Below the pieces are notes generated by a model. That model was given only the letters and a program-made list of their open reading frames with translations. It did no database searches and was not told the DNA's origin. From NCBI GenBank assembly GCA_933207985.1, contig OW240916.1, forward strand, positions 136,322,036-136,386,035: 64,000 nt of DNA, in the 5' to 3' direction. Each line of letters starts with the position of its first letter. Positions within the stretch are counted from its first letter, which is position 1. The stretch is from Pelobates cultripes (taxonomy: Eukaryota > Chordata > Amphibia > Anura > Pelobatidae). Shown one piece after another: positions 10,145 through 22,511 of this stretch. A program made the translations under genes and the position numbers.

Positions 10145-11246
10145 ATAATGATCAGCCATTAAAACCACTGACAGGTAAAGTAGATAACTGATTATATCGT
10201 TACAGTGGCACCCTTTAAGGGTTGGGATATTATGCAGCAAGTGAACAGTCAGTTCTTCATGTGTTCAGAATTTCATGTGTTGGAAACAGGAAAAATGAGC
10301 GAGCGAAAAGATGACACATTGACAAGGGCCACATTTGTAATGGTTAGCCAGCTGGGTCAGAGCATCTCCACAACGGCAAGTCTTGTGGCAAGCTCCTCGT
10401 ATGCAGTGGGTAGTACCTACAAAACGTGGTGCAAGGAAGGACACCCAGTGAACGTCGGGGTCATGGGTGCCCAAGACTCATTTATGCATGTGGAGAGAGC
10501 TAAAGCCAGCCCATTTGGTCCAATCACACAGAAAAGCTACTGTAGCTCAGATTACTGAAAACGTAATGCTGGCCATAATAGAAGGTTGTCAGAACACACA
10601 GTGCATCACAATAGCTGTGCATGGAGCTCCATAGCCACAGACCGATCAAAATTCCTATGATGACCCCTGTACACTGCCAAAAGCACCTTTAATGGGGACT
10701 TGAGCTTCAGAACTGGAAAATAGAGCAATGGAAGAAGGTTGTCAAGTCAGATGAATTATGGTTTTTAGATCGTATAGATGACCGGGTGCGTGTGCGTCGT
10801 TTACCTGGGGAAGAGATGGCAGCAGGATGCACTATGGGACGTCAGCTCTTGGCTAGGTTCTGTTGGATGTTACTTTGACACAAACCACCTACTTAAGAGA
10901 TTGTTGTAGACCACGGACACCCCTTCATGGCAATGGTGGTCTCTTTCAGCAGGATATAGTACCCTGCCATGCTGCTAAATTGTTCAGAAATAGTTTGAAA
11001 AACATGACAAAGCATTTAAGGTATTGACTTGGAGTCCAAATTCTCAGATCTCAATCCAATTGAGGATCTGTAGGATCCATGGAGAACCCACCTCGCAACG
11101 TGCAGGACTTAAAGGATCGACTGTTAATGACTTGGTGCCAGTTACCATAGGACATGTTCAGAGATCTTCTGAAGTCAATGCCTTAACACATCTGAGATGA
11201 TTGGACCTACACGATATTAGGAAAGTGGTTTTAATGTTGTGACTTA
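10145..11246 (+). mobile_element. Dead Tc1-like transposon
   Basis: The ends TCAGCCATTAAAACCACTGA and AAGTGGTTTTAATGTTGTGA are inverted, and match a Tc1 family common in fish and frogs by my recollection. The body carries a decayed transposase. It is separate from the intact DD37E element and much older. Confidence 0.8.
10205..11200 (+). pseudogene. Tc1 transposase pseudogene
   Basis: Catalytic fragments remain in order but in broken frames: KSDELWF (first Asp) near 10750, FQQDIVPCHAA (second Asp) near 10950 and NPIEDL (Glu) near 11060. The open stretch 10205-10558 covers the N-terminal DNA-binding part and then ends. Stops and indels between the pieces show it is not functional. Confidence 0.75.
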
Positions 11247-11252
11247 AGTCTG

Positions 11253-11812
11253 TAATTGTCTGGATACACATACATTTTTGGACTTGGTTACAAGGAGATC
11301 ATAAGAACCTTTACTTTAGTATATAGCATGGTACATTTTCAGCCAGGTTTGGGGAATACATTAATTGTGTTCAGAAAACTGGAAATCCAGGCCCCTCAGG
11401 AGGGCTGGTCTAAGCTGAAATGTAAATAAAACCCTGGATGAAACCGAAAGAATTCTGCAATCCATTTTGAGAGTCAAATCATGTTTTGAGGATTCCCAGT
11501 TTCCCAGTGTGTAGTGAATGCAGAGAGTTTGGAGAATGCTCCCTCGCGCGCACCGCCTGCCAAGTGACACCATTGCCAGCCTCGGGAGGCCCCGAGGTGG
11601 CCAGTTCCTGGGCCCCCCAGGAGAAGAGGCTGTCAAAATGTGGCAGCACTGGCGTACATACCGGGTTGCAGGGTGGCTGGGGCCCCGCGCGCGGTATGTA
11701 CGCCACTGTCTCCAAAGCATTTTGATAGCAGCAACGATCTAACTGTTCCACAGTTACCTTAGAGTGTTTCACAGAATTATGCTATGCATTCTTCCCTCTT
11801 ATTTCTCTAGTT
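11253..11812. other. Repeat-like, no gene recognised
   Basis: A GC-rich patch at 11530-11715 has a short inverted pair (TGGCGTACATACC at 11649 and its complement near 11694). Open stretches on both strands here are by-products of GC content. Confidence 0.4.
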
Positions 11813-12669
11813 CAGTGTTTCTCAACCTTTTATGGAGAAGTCCCCCTGCAGGTCTAAAAAAAAATACTTAAGTACTCCTGCCTCTTAATTTCTATTGATT
11901 TAAATTCCAAATGATATGTGTAGTTGATATTTAAGTTAATCCCATATTGGAAAACAAGCCTGATGAAAAGTGGTAAACAATATTTTTTAGAATAAATATG
12001 ACATCATGTGAATATTTTTTTATGTAAGGAGTGTATGGAATATTAATCTGAAGAATAAAAGTCACAAAATGAAAATACAATACACACAGTAGGCACAGAC
12101 GACTCTGGCACACACTCTTACACACAGCGGATACTGACACACGCACACTCACTGATTTGACACACACTTTATGACACACACTCTGACAGACAGATACACA
12201 TTCTTTCACACACACTCTGAAATTATTATTTAAAAAAAAATAAAATTTTTATTTAAGTTCACCAAGCCTCCTTAACTTTGGGAGAGCTGGTGTGGATCCC
12301 TGCCATAGTCTAGTATTGTTGTTGTCAGCTGCTCCCTAGTGTGCGGTCTAGTGATGTCAGGGCCGGAGTGATGTCATAACCCAGCTCTCAGCACCAACCA
12401 ATCGGCATGAAGGGCAGTGCTGTAAGAGCACAGACATCAGTGCTCCCTCGTCACCAGCCTTTATTCTCCACTCAGGATACAGCACATGCAAATAAAGTAG
12501 GCACTGCTGTTTGAATAAGAAGGTGCCTTCTCTGCCTTAGTGCACAGCTAGCCAGTTCTTGGCCCTGTGCCTTCTCTGCCTTTGTGCACAGCTGGCCAGC
12601 TCCTGGCATAACCCCTGCTTTGGCGCATGTTCTGCCTGGGGTACTTGTACCACACGGTGAGAACCTGTG
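11813..12669. mobile_element. hAT-type non-autonomous element
   Basis: The left end CAGTGTTTCTCAACCTTTTA and the right end ACACGGTGAGAACCTGTG are imperfect inverted copies of a hAT terminus. The flanking octamers CTCTAGTT (11805-11812) and CTCTAATG (12670-12677) match at six of eight positions, as expected of an aged 8-bp target duplication. It contains a CA-type run at about 12080-12220. No transposase. Confidence 0.6.
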
Positions 12670-13821
12670 CTCTAATGTGCCCTTCTGCTCCCACCTGTGG
12701 TTAGCAATTGTGCACTAATTATTAAGTGGCAGGTGGAGAACTAGTGTCACCCAAGACCCAACTAAGGGAGGTGGGTGAGAGCTCTAATTATAATATTGTG
12801 GGGAACCTAGTGTACCCTCCATGGTGTGGCAGCTGTAATTACAATTACCCATAGGTGGCAGGTAGGGGATCTACTAAAACGTAATGGGGGACTTGGTGTG
12901 TGGCAGGTGGGGGCTCTAAATGAATATTAAAAAGGTGGATGAACATGCCATTTTATACCCAGCACCCTAAAAAAAAAATAATCCTAAAATGATCTCTCCA
13001 GCTCCAAAAAACCCTCGCCGCTCCACAGTGCAAATAGTCTACCTACCTACTCCCCTTACCCTAGTTAAGCTTAGTCCAAACGCTTACAAGCCAACCAATC
13101 AAAATGCTCTGACTGATATTGCATAGCACAGGAGTCCACGCCCTGCAACCCAGCCTGTGCTGTGCCCTCAGAGGGTGAAAATCTTATATATTTTTTTTAT
13201 TACGTCCATATTTTTTTCTAAGCTTTCTTATATTTTAATATTTGCATCATTTAGAAATTTATTTTAGCTGTTTTTTGTGGTTGAACAACAGAAGATTTAG
13301 AAGAAAGAAGACCTATGTTAAGTATGATTTTTCTTTTTTCCTTACACTATTTTTTAGATACTCTCACTAGTAGGGTAAAAAGAGTAGGTAGACTATTTGG
13401 GGTAGATAGGATCTTGGTGACCCCTTGCCACTTGAGGGGAAGGAGTTTGGGATAGACAGATCATTTTATATATTTTTGGGGGAAGGGAGGGGGGGCTAGG
13501 GGGACGACGTGTGAACAAATATTTACAGCTTGTTTGTTTTTGTTAGAATCAACATAACATTACATAACAATATAATGAGACCATTCAGCTTGTTTGCTAG
13601 TGAGAAAGATATTAAAATAACACTATAGCTTTAGCAATACAAACCTGTATTCCCAACACTATATCGGCCCTGTCCCTAGTTCTATAAAAGTCCCCCTCCA
13701 ACAAATTTAATACATTTTTTTTTAAACTCCTCTTTTTTTCCAGAGCAGCTCCTCATATTGTGGCATTGGAAATATGATGTGTATGCGCAGTAAGCACATT
13801 TATTTCTTTATACCGTAATTA
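12670..13821. other. No recognised gene; TTAA-family fragment near 13613
   Basis: Mixed sequence. AACACTATAGCTTTAGCAAT near 13616 and the following text recall the ends of the TTAA family, but borders are not clear. Confidence 0.35.
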
Positions 13822-13932
13822 GCACTAATTCCATTTATTTTCTTTAAGCTTTCACATCGCACTAATTCCATTTATTTTCTATAAGCTTTCACATCGCACT
13901 AATTCCATTTATTTTCTATAAGCTTTCACATC
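13822..13932. repeat. 37-bp tandem repeat, three units
   Basis: Units starting GCACTAATTCCATTTATTTT occur at 13822, 13859 and 13896 and are nearly identical (one T/A difference in the first). Confidence 0.95.
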
Positions 13933-14381
13933 ACGTGACAGTTTTCCTTGGTCAGTGTAGCAAAAGAGCCTCTAGTGGCAGCCGCTAGAAGTGGATTTAA
14001 CCCTGCAGTGTAAACATTTCATTTTCCTAAAACCTTGAGATTACTATGCTTATGACACTTCTATACCTATGTTACAATTACAGCAAATTTAGAGTATCTA
14101 GTGTAACTTATCAGTATGCTAGACTCATTAAAGCCCTCCTGGGCAGACTGTAGATAGTATGTCCCTTACACTTAGTTTTTGTAATTTTGTGAGAGAATCC
14201 TAGTGTTTGTTTCTTGGGGGAATGCATTTTCTGTATTGTGTCTAATGTCTTATATGCAGGTAGGAGAAAAATGCCCTCCATAAAAAACAATGTCCCAAAC
14301 ATTTCCACAGCGAAGGCATGCATTTTTCTTTTAACATTTGTGTAAAAAACTAAAAAAAACATACTACAAATACAAACTTAA

Positions 14382-14634
14382 AGGGCTACTCCAAGCACCA
14401 TGACCACATTATCGATTTGAAGTGATCATGGTGCCAGGTTTTAGCAGCATTTCTCTATAAAACACTGCACATACAGAGATTAACCCCATACAGCAGCATC
14501 ATTAGCCGTTTAGTTCCAGGCTGGCAAAATTGATGTTGGAAAAAGATTTTTTTTTTTTTTTTTAACAGAAATGATCACTACAACCAAAACCAGTGAAGTT
14601 TATAAAAATACTGGTTTTTGGCTTGAGTAACTCT
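14382..14634. mobile_element. 253-bp TTAA MITE
   Basis: TTAA (14378-14381) is followed by AGGGCTACTCCAAGC; the right end GCTTGAGTAACTCT is followed by TTAA (14635-14638). Inverted ends of about 15 bp, no coding capacity. Confidence 0.7.
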
Positions 14635-15429
14635 TTAAGACAAAAGTAATACTAATCAAGGGGTCATCATTTAAAAACCACCTAATCACTTTATGTCTTA
14701 TTTTTACATATGGAGATTTGTTTGTTTACACATTCATCCTTCATGAGTGTTCTTGCCGCAGACACGTCTCTTGTTCCTACACCGTCAGTCAATCTTACAA
14801 CCAGTTTTCCTTTTTACTGAATGAACCAGAGTAAAAGTAGATATTTAAATTCCCTACATTATCACACTAGCAGGTGCCTTTGAGCATGAATTGCATAAGA
14901 TATTATTGGTCTTATTTTTTTTTGCTTCCCTGCATGAATCTCTGCAGGTGAATTATATGTGTATGTCATATTTATATCAATATCTATAATGTGCGCTGTA
15001 CATTTTTTGTGTGTTTTGGATTATATAGTTGAAGGAGAAAAAACAGATTTAAAATAAAAAAGAACAAACCTGGTCAGACAGCTTCAATAAACGTATTTTC
15101 AAGGCAGGTAAGTGGGTTAGATTATATGTACACAGTGAAGCAATTCCTCCTGTTTTCTGAAAAGCACTATACTCCTTTGTACTCAGCATTTTTTATTATA
15201 ACTATTGTTGTTGCAAATGTTACAGACATCAGCAAGCGCTCAGTCAAATAAAAGATACATAGCAGAGTAGATACACCACAACAAAACAGCTGGCAAAATC
15301 AATTGAATCATCTCCGCAGCATCACAGATAAAAGGGGTCAGAGACCAGTGACAGAAACATCAGTGGAATTACATTCAATAGATGTGCAGTGCCTACATTC
15401 CTATCTCACACTGGTTATCCGTTTAGATT

Positions 15430-15435
15430 TTTATT
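15430..15435 (-). terminator. Candidate distal polyadenylation signal of APBA1
   Basis: AATAAA on the minus strand, inside an A-rich stretch about 4.2 kb after the stop. It is the most distal candidate before sequence of clear repeat character at lower coordinates. Confidence 0.25.
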
Positions 15436-16438
15436 TTTTTTAAAACTGTTGCTGTTTACAAAGAACAATATAATTACAAATACATTACTATACTTTCCCA
15501 GCAATTTACAATAATTTCTATGTCAACCTCTTTACAGAACAATAATACAACTGCATATTCTAGGTACTCTGTGAGGTATATACACGGCGTCTTCTTAATT
15601 CTGTGTTTTCATACAAGTACTAAATCCTCACATTTTGTTTAAATCAAGTAAAGAAATAGTTTCATTGTGTTAAAAAAAAAAAACAATAAAAAAATTAAAA
15701 ATCTAATAAAATATATAATGTTAATACAAGAAAAAAACTAACACTGTGTGGGGTGAGGGATAAATATGTGGGTTTGCTTGTATTAGAATGTGTAAACAGA
15801 CTATTTGTAATAAATATGCTAATATTGTAAACGTTTTAATTTGTGGCCAATTATTTGATTTTGCTCAATTTGATGAGGATCTTCTGCTATCAACCAGGCT
15901 TTACAATGTATGTCCATGTTTAATGTTAGAACCATCATGCTATACAAGTCTATTGATTACAAAGACTCATTTTATGTCCCAATTCATGAGCTGTTCTTAA
16001 GGGATATTTTTTAAATAATGTTCTTTGTTTAGCAAAGTACATCATGTATTTTTAGAATGAGCTACATTCAGTGGTACATTTAAGTTGAGCAATACGACCG
16101 GTAAAACACAGAACCTTTAACGCTCTACTGATAAAACAGTCGTATAAAAGCTGTAAGAAACCTTATTATCTTCATCACTTAAAAATAAATGTCAGTTACA
16201 AGCAACTTAAAAAAAACTCAAAAAAACCCCAAAAACACACAAATGCAAAACACTGTATCCATGAACGATATATTTTGCTTGCTTTGGTGGCTGTTACATA
16301 ATAACCTAGTGTACTGCTCAACTTTAAAAGTATTACTGAATCAGGTCACTTTCAAATTGGACAAGCTGTAAACAGATGTTCAGAACACAAATGTAAGACA
16401 ACACAATGAACATATACCTTATTGTGCATAATATAGAC

Positions 16439-16515
16439 TAACCCCTTAAGGACACGACAGAAATTTTCCATCCTGCTGGCCTTTTACTTTTGAAGCGGTG
16501 TCCTTAAGGAGTTAA
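16439..16515. mobile_element. MITE with CCCCTTAAGGAC ends in the putative 3' UTR
   Basis: TAACCCCTTAAGGACAC and GTGTCCTTAAGGAGTTAA are inverted ends around a 45-bp core. It is the same family as 2466-2547. If the APBA1 3' UTR extends this far, the transcript carries a short foldback. Confidence 0.65.
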
Positions 16516-17390
16516 ATGTTGTCGGGATGACGCTTGAGCTTTGTGAGTTGGAGACAATAGCATTGTAGACAGCATAACAAAGTAGTAAAATTATGGTATG
16601 CTAAACATAGATACATTGGATTAATGATTACCCTTATGTATTATAGGTATTATGTATATCCAAAGAGGATTCCATAACCCCTTTGTATTCTGTTGAGAGG
16701 TTAAAAACTATGTGCAGGCATTCAGAAGCATAGATCAAGGCTAAATGATAAATTCCCATCCATGAAGCAGTTCTTAAGTGTTTTCCATTAAATAACCTTT
16801 ATTTGTTTTCATATTACTAAAAGCATAGTCAGAAAGCATATTCTCAAATACAGGAGTCCATTCGTAGAGGTAAAATGGAGTGATTTCATTGAGAATATTG
16901 TGTATGACAAAATGTTTGTTCTAAATCCTCACTGGAAGAAAATGAACTGCTTATTTTCATAAATTCTGTTATCATCTGTAAAGCAAACTAAAGATGTTCT
17001 GTCTTTCTCCATTTGAGTCATGCTTAATGTGTCTTCTTAGAAATTGTAGAAGATAATGGTTGCGAGCAGTGAACAGCAGGCTGCAGAAGGTAATTGATGC
17101 AGTGAAAATACCACTGGAAAACTTGAAATGTCAGTGGTGTTAGGGCTTCTTCAAAATGATAAAATACTGGATTTGTTTCATGTCTTGGTTACTTAGATTT
17201 TTAAGTCCTAACTTTGATGCTCTGCAATAGACAGCTTATTTAGTAAACATCAAGGCAAATTGTTGGTCCGCTTGAGCCCCCAACATTAGTAATGTTGTGC
17301 GTTCAATCTGGTCCTAGCCATGGAACATGGAAGAGTTATGTTGTTTTCCCATGTCCCTTGGCAGCCATACTGTCAACCATCATATCACAT

Positions 17391-17415
17391 TCTAATAAAT
17401 AAATAAATAAATACA
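17391..17415 (-). promoter_or_regulatory. Possible AU-rich element in the APBA1 3' UTR
   Basis: On the minus strand the sequence is overlapping ATTTA pentamers (TATTTATTTATTTATTTATT). In mRNA this class of motif recruits decay factors. It may equally be a simple TTTA microsatellite. Confidence 0.3.
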
Positions 17416-19375
17416 CATCACTTAGAATTTAATGCTTATTATTTCCACGACGCATTAAATGTTGAAAACTCACACAAATCATTGATATGAGCCTGACATA
17501 CAGAAAAAAAAAATATTTCTACATCACAAAATAAATATTAGTCACATTTAGTGTCTGTCTGGAAAGGAGAACTCAAACCATCCCGTTATTTTAGTTACAC
17601 TTGATTTAACCTGGAGAAGAGTAAACAACAAAATAGAGGGCATCTTTCTTTCAAAGGACTATCTTTCTTGTACAAAAATACAAATTAAAAGGAATGACTT
17701 CAAAGTTTATCTGTAAACATATGCATGGTGTGTGTGTTAATGTTTAGGGAAATTCTAAATCTACATATATTGAAAAGTGTTTTTTCTAGTTCCACCATAG
17801 ATTTAATTCTGTATTTTGGGAGAGTATTAATATTTTGAAATCCTTCTGAGAAATAAAACAATTTAAGTTTCAAAGTTGCATGTTGAGTTTTGTAGACTCA
17901 CTTAGTGTCTATATACCACTCTCTCACATTTACATGTAATGCTAAGCTATTTTGTCCTTAAATCCCTAGTTGCCAGAATTAATTCCTAAAATATTGTCCA
18001 CATAGAAATTTCATCATCACATTCTCTAGTATTTACTACTGCAGCAGAGAAGACTTCTTGTTGTGATCCACAGGTGAGGATTTTCTAAAAACCTTGCGGA
18101 GGTCACCTCCTAGAGTGTCATGCGCCACTGCGATTAGTCTAACTTGGTACCTAAGGCTAAGATTTTAGTTCTTAAATGAATAGGTTCTTACACAGTTTGA
18201 TAATCCATCAATATGTTCAGTGTTGGGACTACTATTGGTATAGCAGCTATAAAGCACCAGCAACATAAAAATACAGCATTGTATAAGCAGAATTCAAGTT
18301 AGCGCCAGCATTATGATTGAACAAGTGAATCTTCACAATTCAACTTCCATTGTTGGTTGATGTTGTCAGAGTTTGTGGGGGAGGAGTTTTATGGAGTCTT
18401 TTTCATTCTCAGTATCCCACACACAAATAGAATTATTATTAAGGGGACTGGTCTGCTAATACAATATTGGCCAAAATTATTTTTCCTTGTGTTAAGCACT
18501 TTTTTTTTTCCAATAAGATTATTGCATTATGATGTAATGCTCTGTACAGTCTTGTAGACCCCAGAAGGGAGAAAACACAACAAAACCTTACATAGCACAT
18601 CGGTTTTCTTTAAATATATCTACAATATATTCACGATTTTTCAAATGAGACACAGAAATTTTTTTTCTGTCGTTTGGTTTACTTTTCATCTTGGCAAATT
18701 AAAAAAAAGAAGCGCTAATGTTAAACACAGAGTTTTTGGATGCTAGATAAAAATATATAGGAATGTGATGGCCACTGACAGAGAAATGTAAATATCCTTC
18801 AGTATTACACTTAGTTGAGCAGCTTGTGCAAGTTCCTTTGCCCTCAGTGACTCTGATACTAGATTAAGCTCCAAGTGCTGGTTAAAGTCTGTCCTTAAAG
18901 GCTCGCTCTGCATTCCTTGCTTAGTCCTCACAATTTTAGATCCATGACAGTGCCTCAACGGTAGTGCAAGGCCTCCATGCATAGTCTACTCCCTATTCAC
19001 TGTCCAGCTATTGTGCATGCATGAAAGGGCGTCCCATGGAATGTATTTGCTGACTACTGGCCAATCCCAATCATCATCATGATCAACATGTTAGTGCATT
19101 AGAGAAACATACAGTTTAATGAATAAGAACCTAGTTAGCAGTCAAATTAAATCCCTCACAATAAAACAAACAAAATGAAAAACAGAAAAAATAAAAACAC
19201 AAAAACAACAACAAAAGAAACTCTTTCTCAGAACTGAATTACCATTTTAGTAAACAATCTTCTGCTTTGACACCTTCTGGGATGAGAAGACTCATTGCTC
19301 AGGCATATCAATGGGCTGTAAAAGTCTTTTTGATCTTAAGGTAATGTAGAGCTTGTTCTTAGGGTGATGTAGAGC

Positions 19376-19381
19376 TTTATT
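19376..19381 (-). terminator. Candidate proximal polyadenylation signal of APBA1
   Basis: AATAAA on the minus strand, 231 bases after the stop codon. The hexamer alone is weak evidence, as such sites are common in AT-rich DNA. Confidence 0.25.
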
Positions 19382-19611
19382 AATAGAGGGAACACATCAC
19401 TTAATGCTTTTTCAGCTTTCTGTAAAATGATTCTCCTTGAAAACCCATAGAGAGAGGACTTTAAAAAAAACAAACAAAAAAACAAAAACAAATGGGCGGC
19501 AGAGAGTGCAACTAGTGGGTTGGAGATGTTTCTGTAGACACATATGCAGCACTATGAAAACAACCACAAGTGAGGAGAAATGTCCTCCATGCAAGCTGTG
19601 AAGTGAGGCGA

Positions 19612-19683
19612 TCAGATGTAAACCGGTTGTTCTTGTGCGGTCAGTAGTCGGTACATTGCTGCCGGCATGGTCTTCATGTGTAT
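19612..19683 (-). CDS. APBA1: APBA1 last coding exon: PDZ2 end, tail and stop
   Basis: Coding part is 72 nt: 23 codons plus TGA. The acceptor is ATATTAACAG. It reads IHMKTMPAAMYRLLTAQEQP then VYI and stop. The hydrophobic C-terminal PVYI is the known Mint tail that can dock intramolecularly on PDZ1. The exon continues into the 3' UTR at lower coordinates. A previous-exon end of GAG joins to ATA in phase to give VGE-IHMK. Confidence 0.96.
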   Translation of the reverse strand: MHMKTMPAAMYRLLTAQEQPVYI

Positions 19684-21094
19684 CTGTTAATATGGAAAAC
19701 ACCAAAATACATGTCTTATCAATGGAATTATAAGCCACCATAAATCATAACATTTTAGGAGTTCGTTGATCATATTTTTACTACTCTTGCAAAATGAAAG
19801 CATTCTTTTTCACCATCGTGATTTTCTATTGCCCATACCAGTTTTCTTGATTTATGCTTGGAAATGCATCATTTAGCTTGGTATTTCCCGTGCCTTTTTG
19901 TGCCATTCTTACGTTGGTGGAATTTTTCCTGCCAGTGTAGCACTGTTCTCGTTCTCACTCAGGTAATTTTACTTATAAGTATAGTTTTTTATTATTTACA
20001 TTTTTAACTCTACAGAGAAAAAGTGCCTATGTACAAAAGTTAGAAAAACAGCCTCGCAAGTGCATTTTTCAGTGGGGATGATGGGGGGGACATGATGTAA
20101 CATTAAATCTCCACCTCTGTGAGCCACGCCAGATGTGTGTTCTTGCTGACCAGTAGCTGTAGAAACAGAGTACTGACAGTTCTGCCATACTACAAAGATA
20201 CAGAGTCGGCGACCAGAGCTGGAAGGGATGAGGTGGGTAACCTTCTTTCTTGTTGATCGGCTGTAGAACTGAACTCCACAACCAACCTGTAAATGGCATT
20301 ACAGCACTACTCTCTCGTGTGTGCCCCGTGTTATTACACAGGTTGCACACTCTGAAACCATAAACAGGAGACCGTACATTCATAGGGATTACTGATTGTA
20401 GGACTTCAATCTCAACCACAACTGGAACTCATTAAATTGGCATGGCTACAAAAGTATCAATATTACTTTTATATGTAGACTGTAGCTCGAAATTTAAAAT
20501 TCAAATCCGAATCACGGAGCTACAGGCCCAGAGAAAGGAAAAGGGTTAGCTAGAATTTTTCTTTTTAGTTCTTGGTATAAAAAAAGGGTTGAAGAAAGAT
20601 AGATAATTCTTAAAATAAAGAAAAATAAGTAGCAAGAGAGGTGAGTAGCACCACAGCTTATTGTACTGGTTATAGTATTCTGAGTTTTTGGGTATTGTCC
20701 CCCATTTTCTAAGTAATTTGGTGAAACTAGAGCTCTCCATGGCACCTCTGCAGACACTCTGTTAATACTGAAGATTCACCTCCACGTTGTGAGTTAACAG
20801 TCGTTCAGTTTTGGAAGACAATAATAGGTTAAGAGAGCTTGGCTAACCTCCCCTTAGTAGTGGTTATGATGCTTGGTTGTATTAAAAATGTCTGCATTTG
20901 AATCAAACTCATTATATTACCAAGCAACACTCTCATTAGCACTATTACAGCATAATATAGATATCGCTTGCATCAGATTAAGAAAAAACAAAAAACAATA
21001 CACCAGCATTTTCATCACAGAGCCATGTTACAGTAATGTTGCTTATATGAATGCAGACAGATGGTATTGAAACAGCTACTATTTCAGTCCTTAC
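19684..21094 (-). other. APBA1: APBA1 intron (1.4 kb)
   Basis: Starts GTAAGG and ends ACAG on the minus strand. No element identified inside; open stretches at 20069-20757 show no family likeness. Confidence 0.85.
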
Positions 21095-21235
21095 CTCACC
21101 AACAGCATTGGAGAGAATATGAACGATTTTCTCATGAGGAGTAGCTACAACGCTTTGTCCATTGATTTCAATGATACGATGGCCCACGCGCACTCCTCCT
21201 CGCTCTGCAATGCCACCTCTCATAAGGCTGCAGAT
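21095..21235 (-). CDS. APBA1: APBA1 exon: PDZ2 domain core
   Basis: A 141-nt exon of 47 codons, phase 0. The acceptor is TTTAATACAG and the donor GTAAGG. It reads [20 protein letters not shown], then [20 protein letters not shown] and LSNAVGE. The [22 protein letters not shown] pattern is the PDZ fold from strand C through the second helix. [17 protein letters not shown] fits APBA1. Confidence 0.97.
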
Positions 21236-22391
21236 CTGTATTAAAAGACCAGGAAATCAGTATCAGCCATTGAGGAACCCATGAGGCTTAGAGTTTATTT
21301 CCAGTGGCCTCTTAGATTTAAGCAATGCTATGTATAACAAAAGATAACTGACAAAACACATCTGATCAATTCAAGCTGCATGCACTAACGACTTGTTCAC
21401 AGAGGCTTCCTTTTCACACAGCAGTTGATTTTGACACTCCTGTGGCAGGATAGTGGAGAATGCTGCAGGTACAAATCATAAAGAATAACAACAAATGAAG
21501 ATTATTCCCATCTCCACCGGCTGCCTTGGTTAGAAATACTCCCAGAAGACAAAACAGACCAATATGCCTGTCCCTGCAAGGCTAACGTTCATTTTGCACT
21601 GCCACACAATAATGCCCATGTGGCACATCATTTGGCTTATCTAATTCAGTGTGCGACATGAACAAACAATATTGGAAGGCATACGATAGTTACACATCAG
21701 GTACAGGAATCAATATAGAATCTTAAGGGAAAAAATAGCTTTGTATCACAAAAGAATACACTTACTGTTCTTTACTTATTCACAGCAAGGTCAGCTCAGC
21801 CTTTCTTTCTTTGTTTCCCAAAACATGCTTATAAACTAGCCAAAGTTACAATTATTCCTCCATTTTAAAACTAGCATACGTAATTATACAGAAGATGAGC
21901 TAGTATAATTACCGGTAATACATTGCTGGGTAATTGTCCTGTTTTAAAGTGAACCTGTACAAGTACCATTCAGGTGGACAAAAAAATTGTTTACATTGTC
22001 TGCCCCAGTAAATGTATAGTTGAAAATATGAAGATGAAATGTATATATCAAGGTGGCCACCCCAATAATATGGCTGGTACACAGTCATTTTATTGTGGTA
22101 ATCAACAGGCAAGCCATCTTATAATGCCCTGCACACCATGAATTGTGCCCTTTTCATATGTAGCAAAGAGTTTTAGTCTCCTATTAGAAAAATATTTAAA
22201 ACTAAATATATGCATTTGTGAGCAACCCAGCAGGCACAATGTATAAAATTGTATTCTCTACAACGTGCTTTGACAATAAAACACAAAAAGCATTAAAAAC
22301 ATTATTAACTTGATTTTCACAAAAGTGTTGAAATTGTCATGTTGACAAAAATATATATATGTGGTAAATATATATGGACCATAAAACTTAC
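21236..22391 (-). other. APBA1: APBA1 intron (1.2 kb)
   Basis: GTAAGT to ACAG on the minus strand. Low repeat content; nothing else recognised. Confidence 0.85.
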
Positions 22392-22511
22392 AATTCCATT
22401 CTGTACACTAAAGCCAAGCTGGTATCGGAGGTCGGGTCTTCTGATTAAAACAGTGGTAACTGGAGGACACCGAACGATGTTCAGCTTCACACGGGATTGA
22501 TTTTTCAAGCC
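22392..22511 (-). CDS. APBA1: APBA1 exon: end of PDZ1, start of PDZ2
   Basis: A 120-nt exon of 40 codons, phase 0. The acceptor is CTTTTTGTAG and the donor GTAAGT. It reads [20 protein letters not shown] then [20 protein letters not shown]. The first half is the last PDZ1 strand and the very short inter-domain linker. YQLGF is the PDZ2 carboxylate-binding loop. The lack of a long linker is typical of the rigid Mint PDZ tandem. LRYQ and the SRVKLNIVR wording favour APBA1 over APBA2. Confidence 0.96.

Larger units (their letters stand above)
15430..19611 (-). other. APBA1: Probable APBA1 3' UTR (extent uncertain)
   Basis: The stretch downstream of the stop has no recognisable exon and few transposons compared with its surroundings, which suits a long brain-type 3' UTR. 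Minus-strand AATAAA hexamers that could end it lie at 19381-19376 (proximal), about 16803-16798 and 15435-15430 (distal). A run of overlapping ATTTA pentamers on the minus strand at about 17415-17391 resembles an AU-rich instability element. A TTAA-type MITE sits at 16439-16515. Which end is used cannot be told from sequence; the left limit here is the most distal plausible signal. Confidence 0.4.

Noticed and set aside
13822..13932. Regular repeat considered as a CRISPR-like array
   Set aside because: Direct 37-bp tandem units without spacers, in a vertebrate genome.
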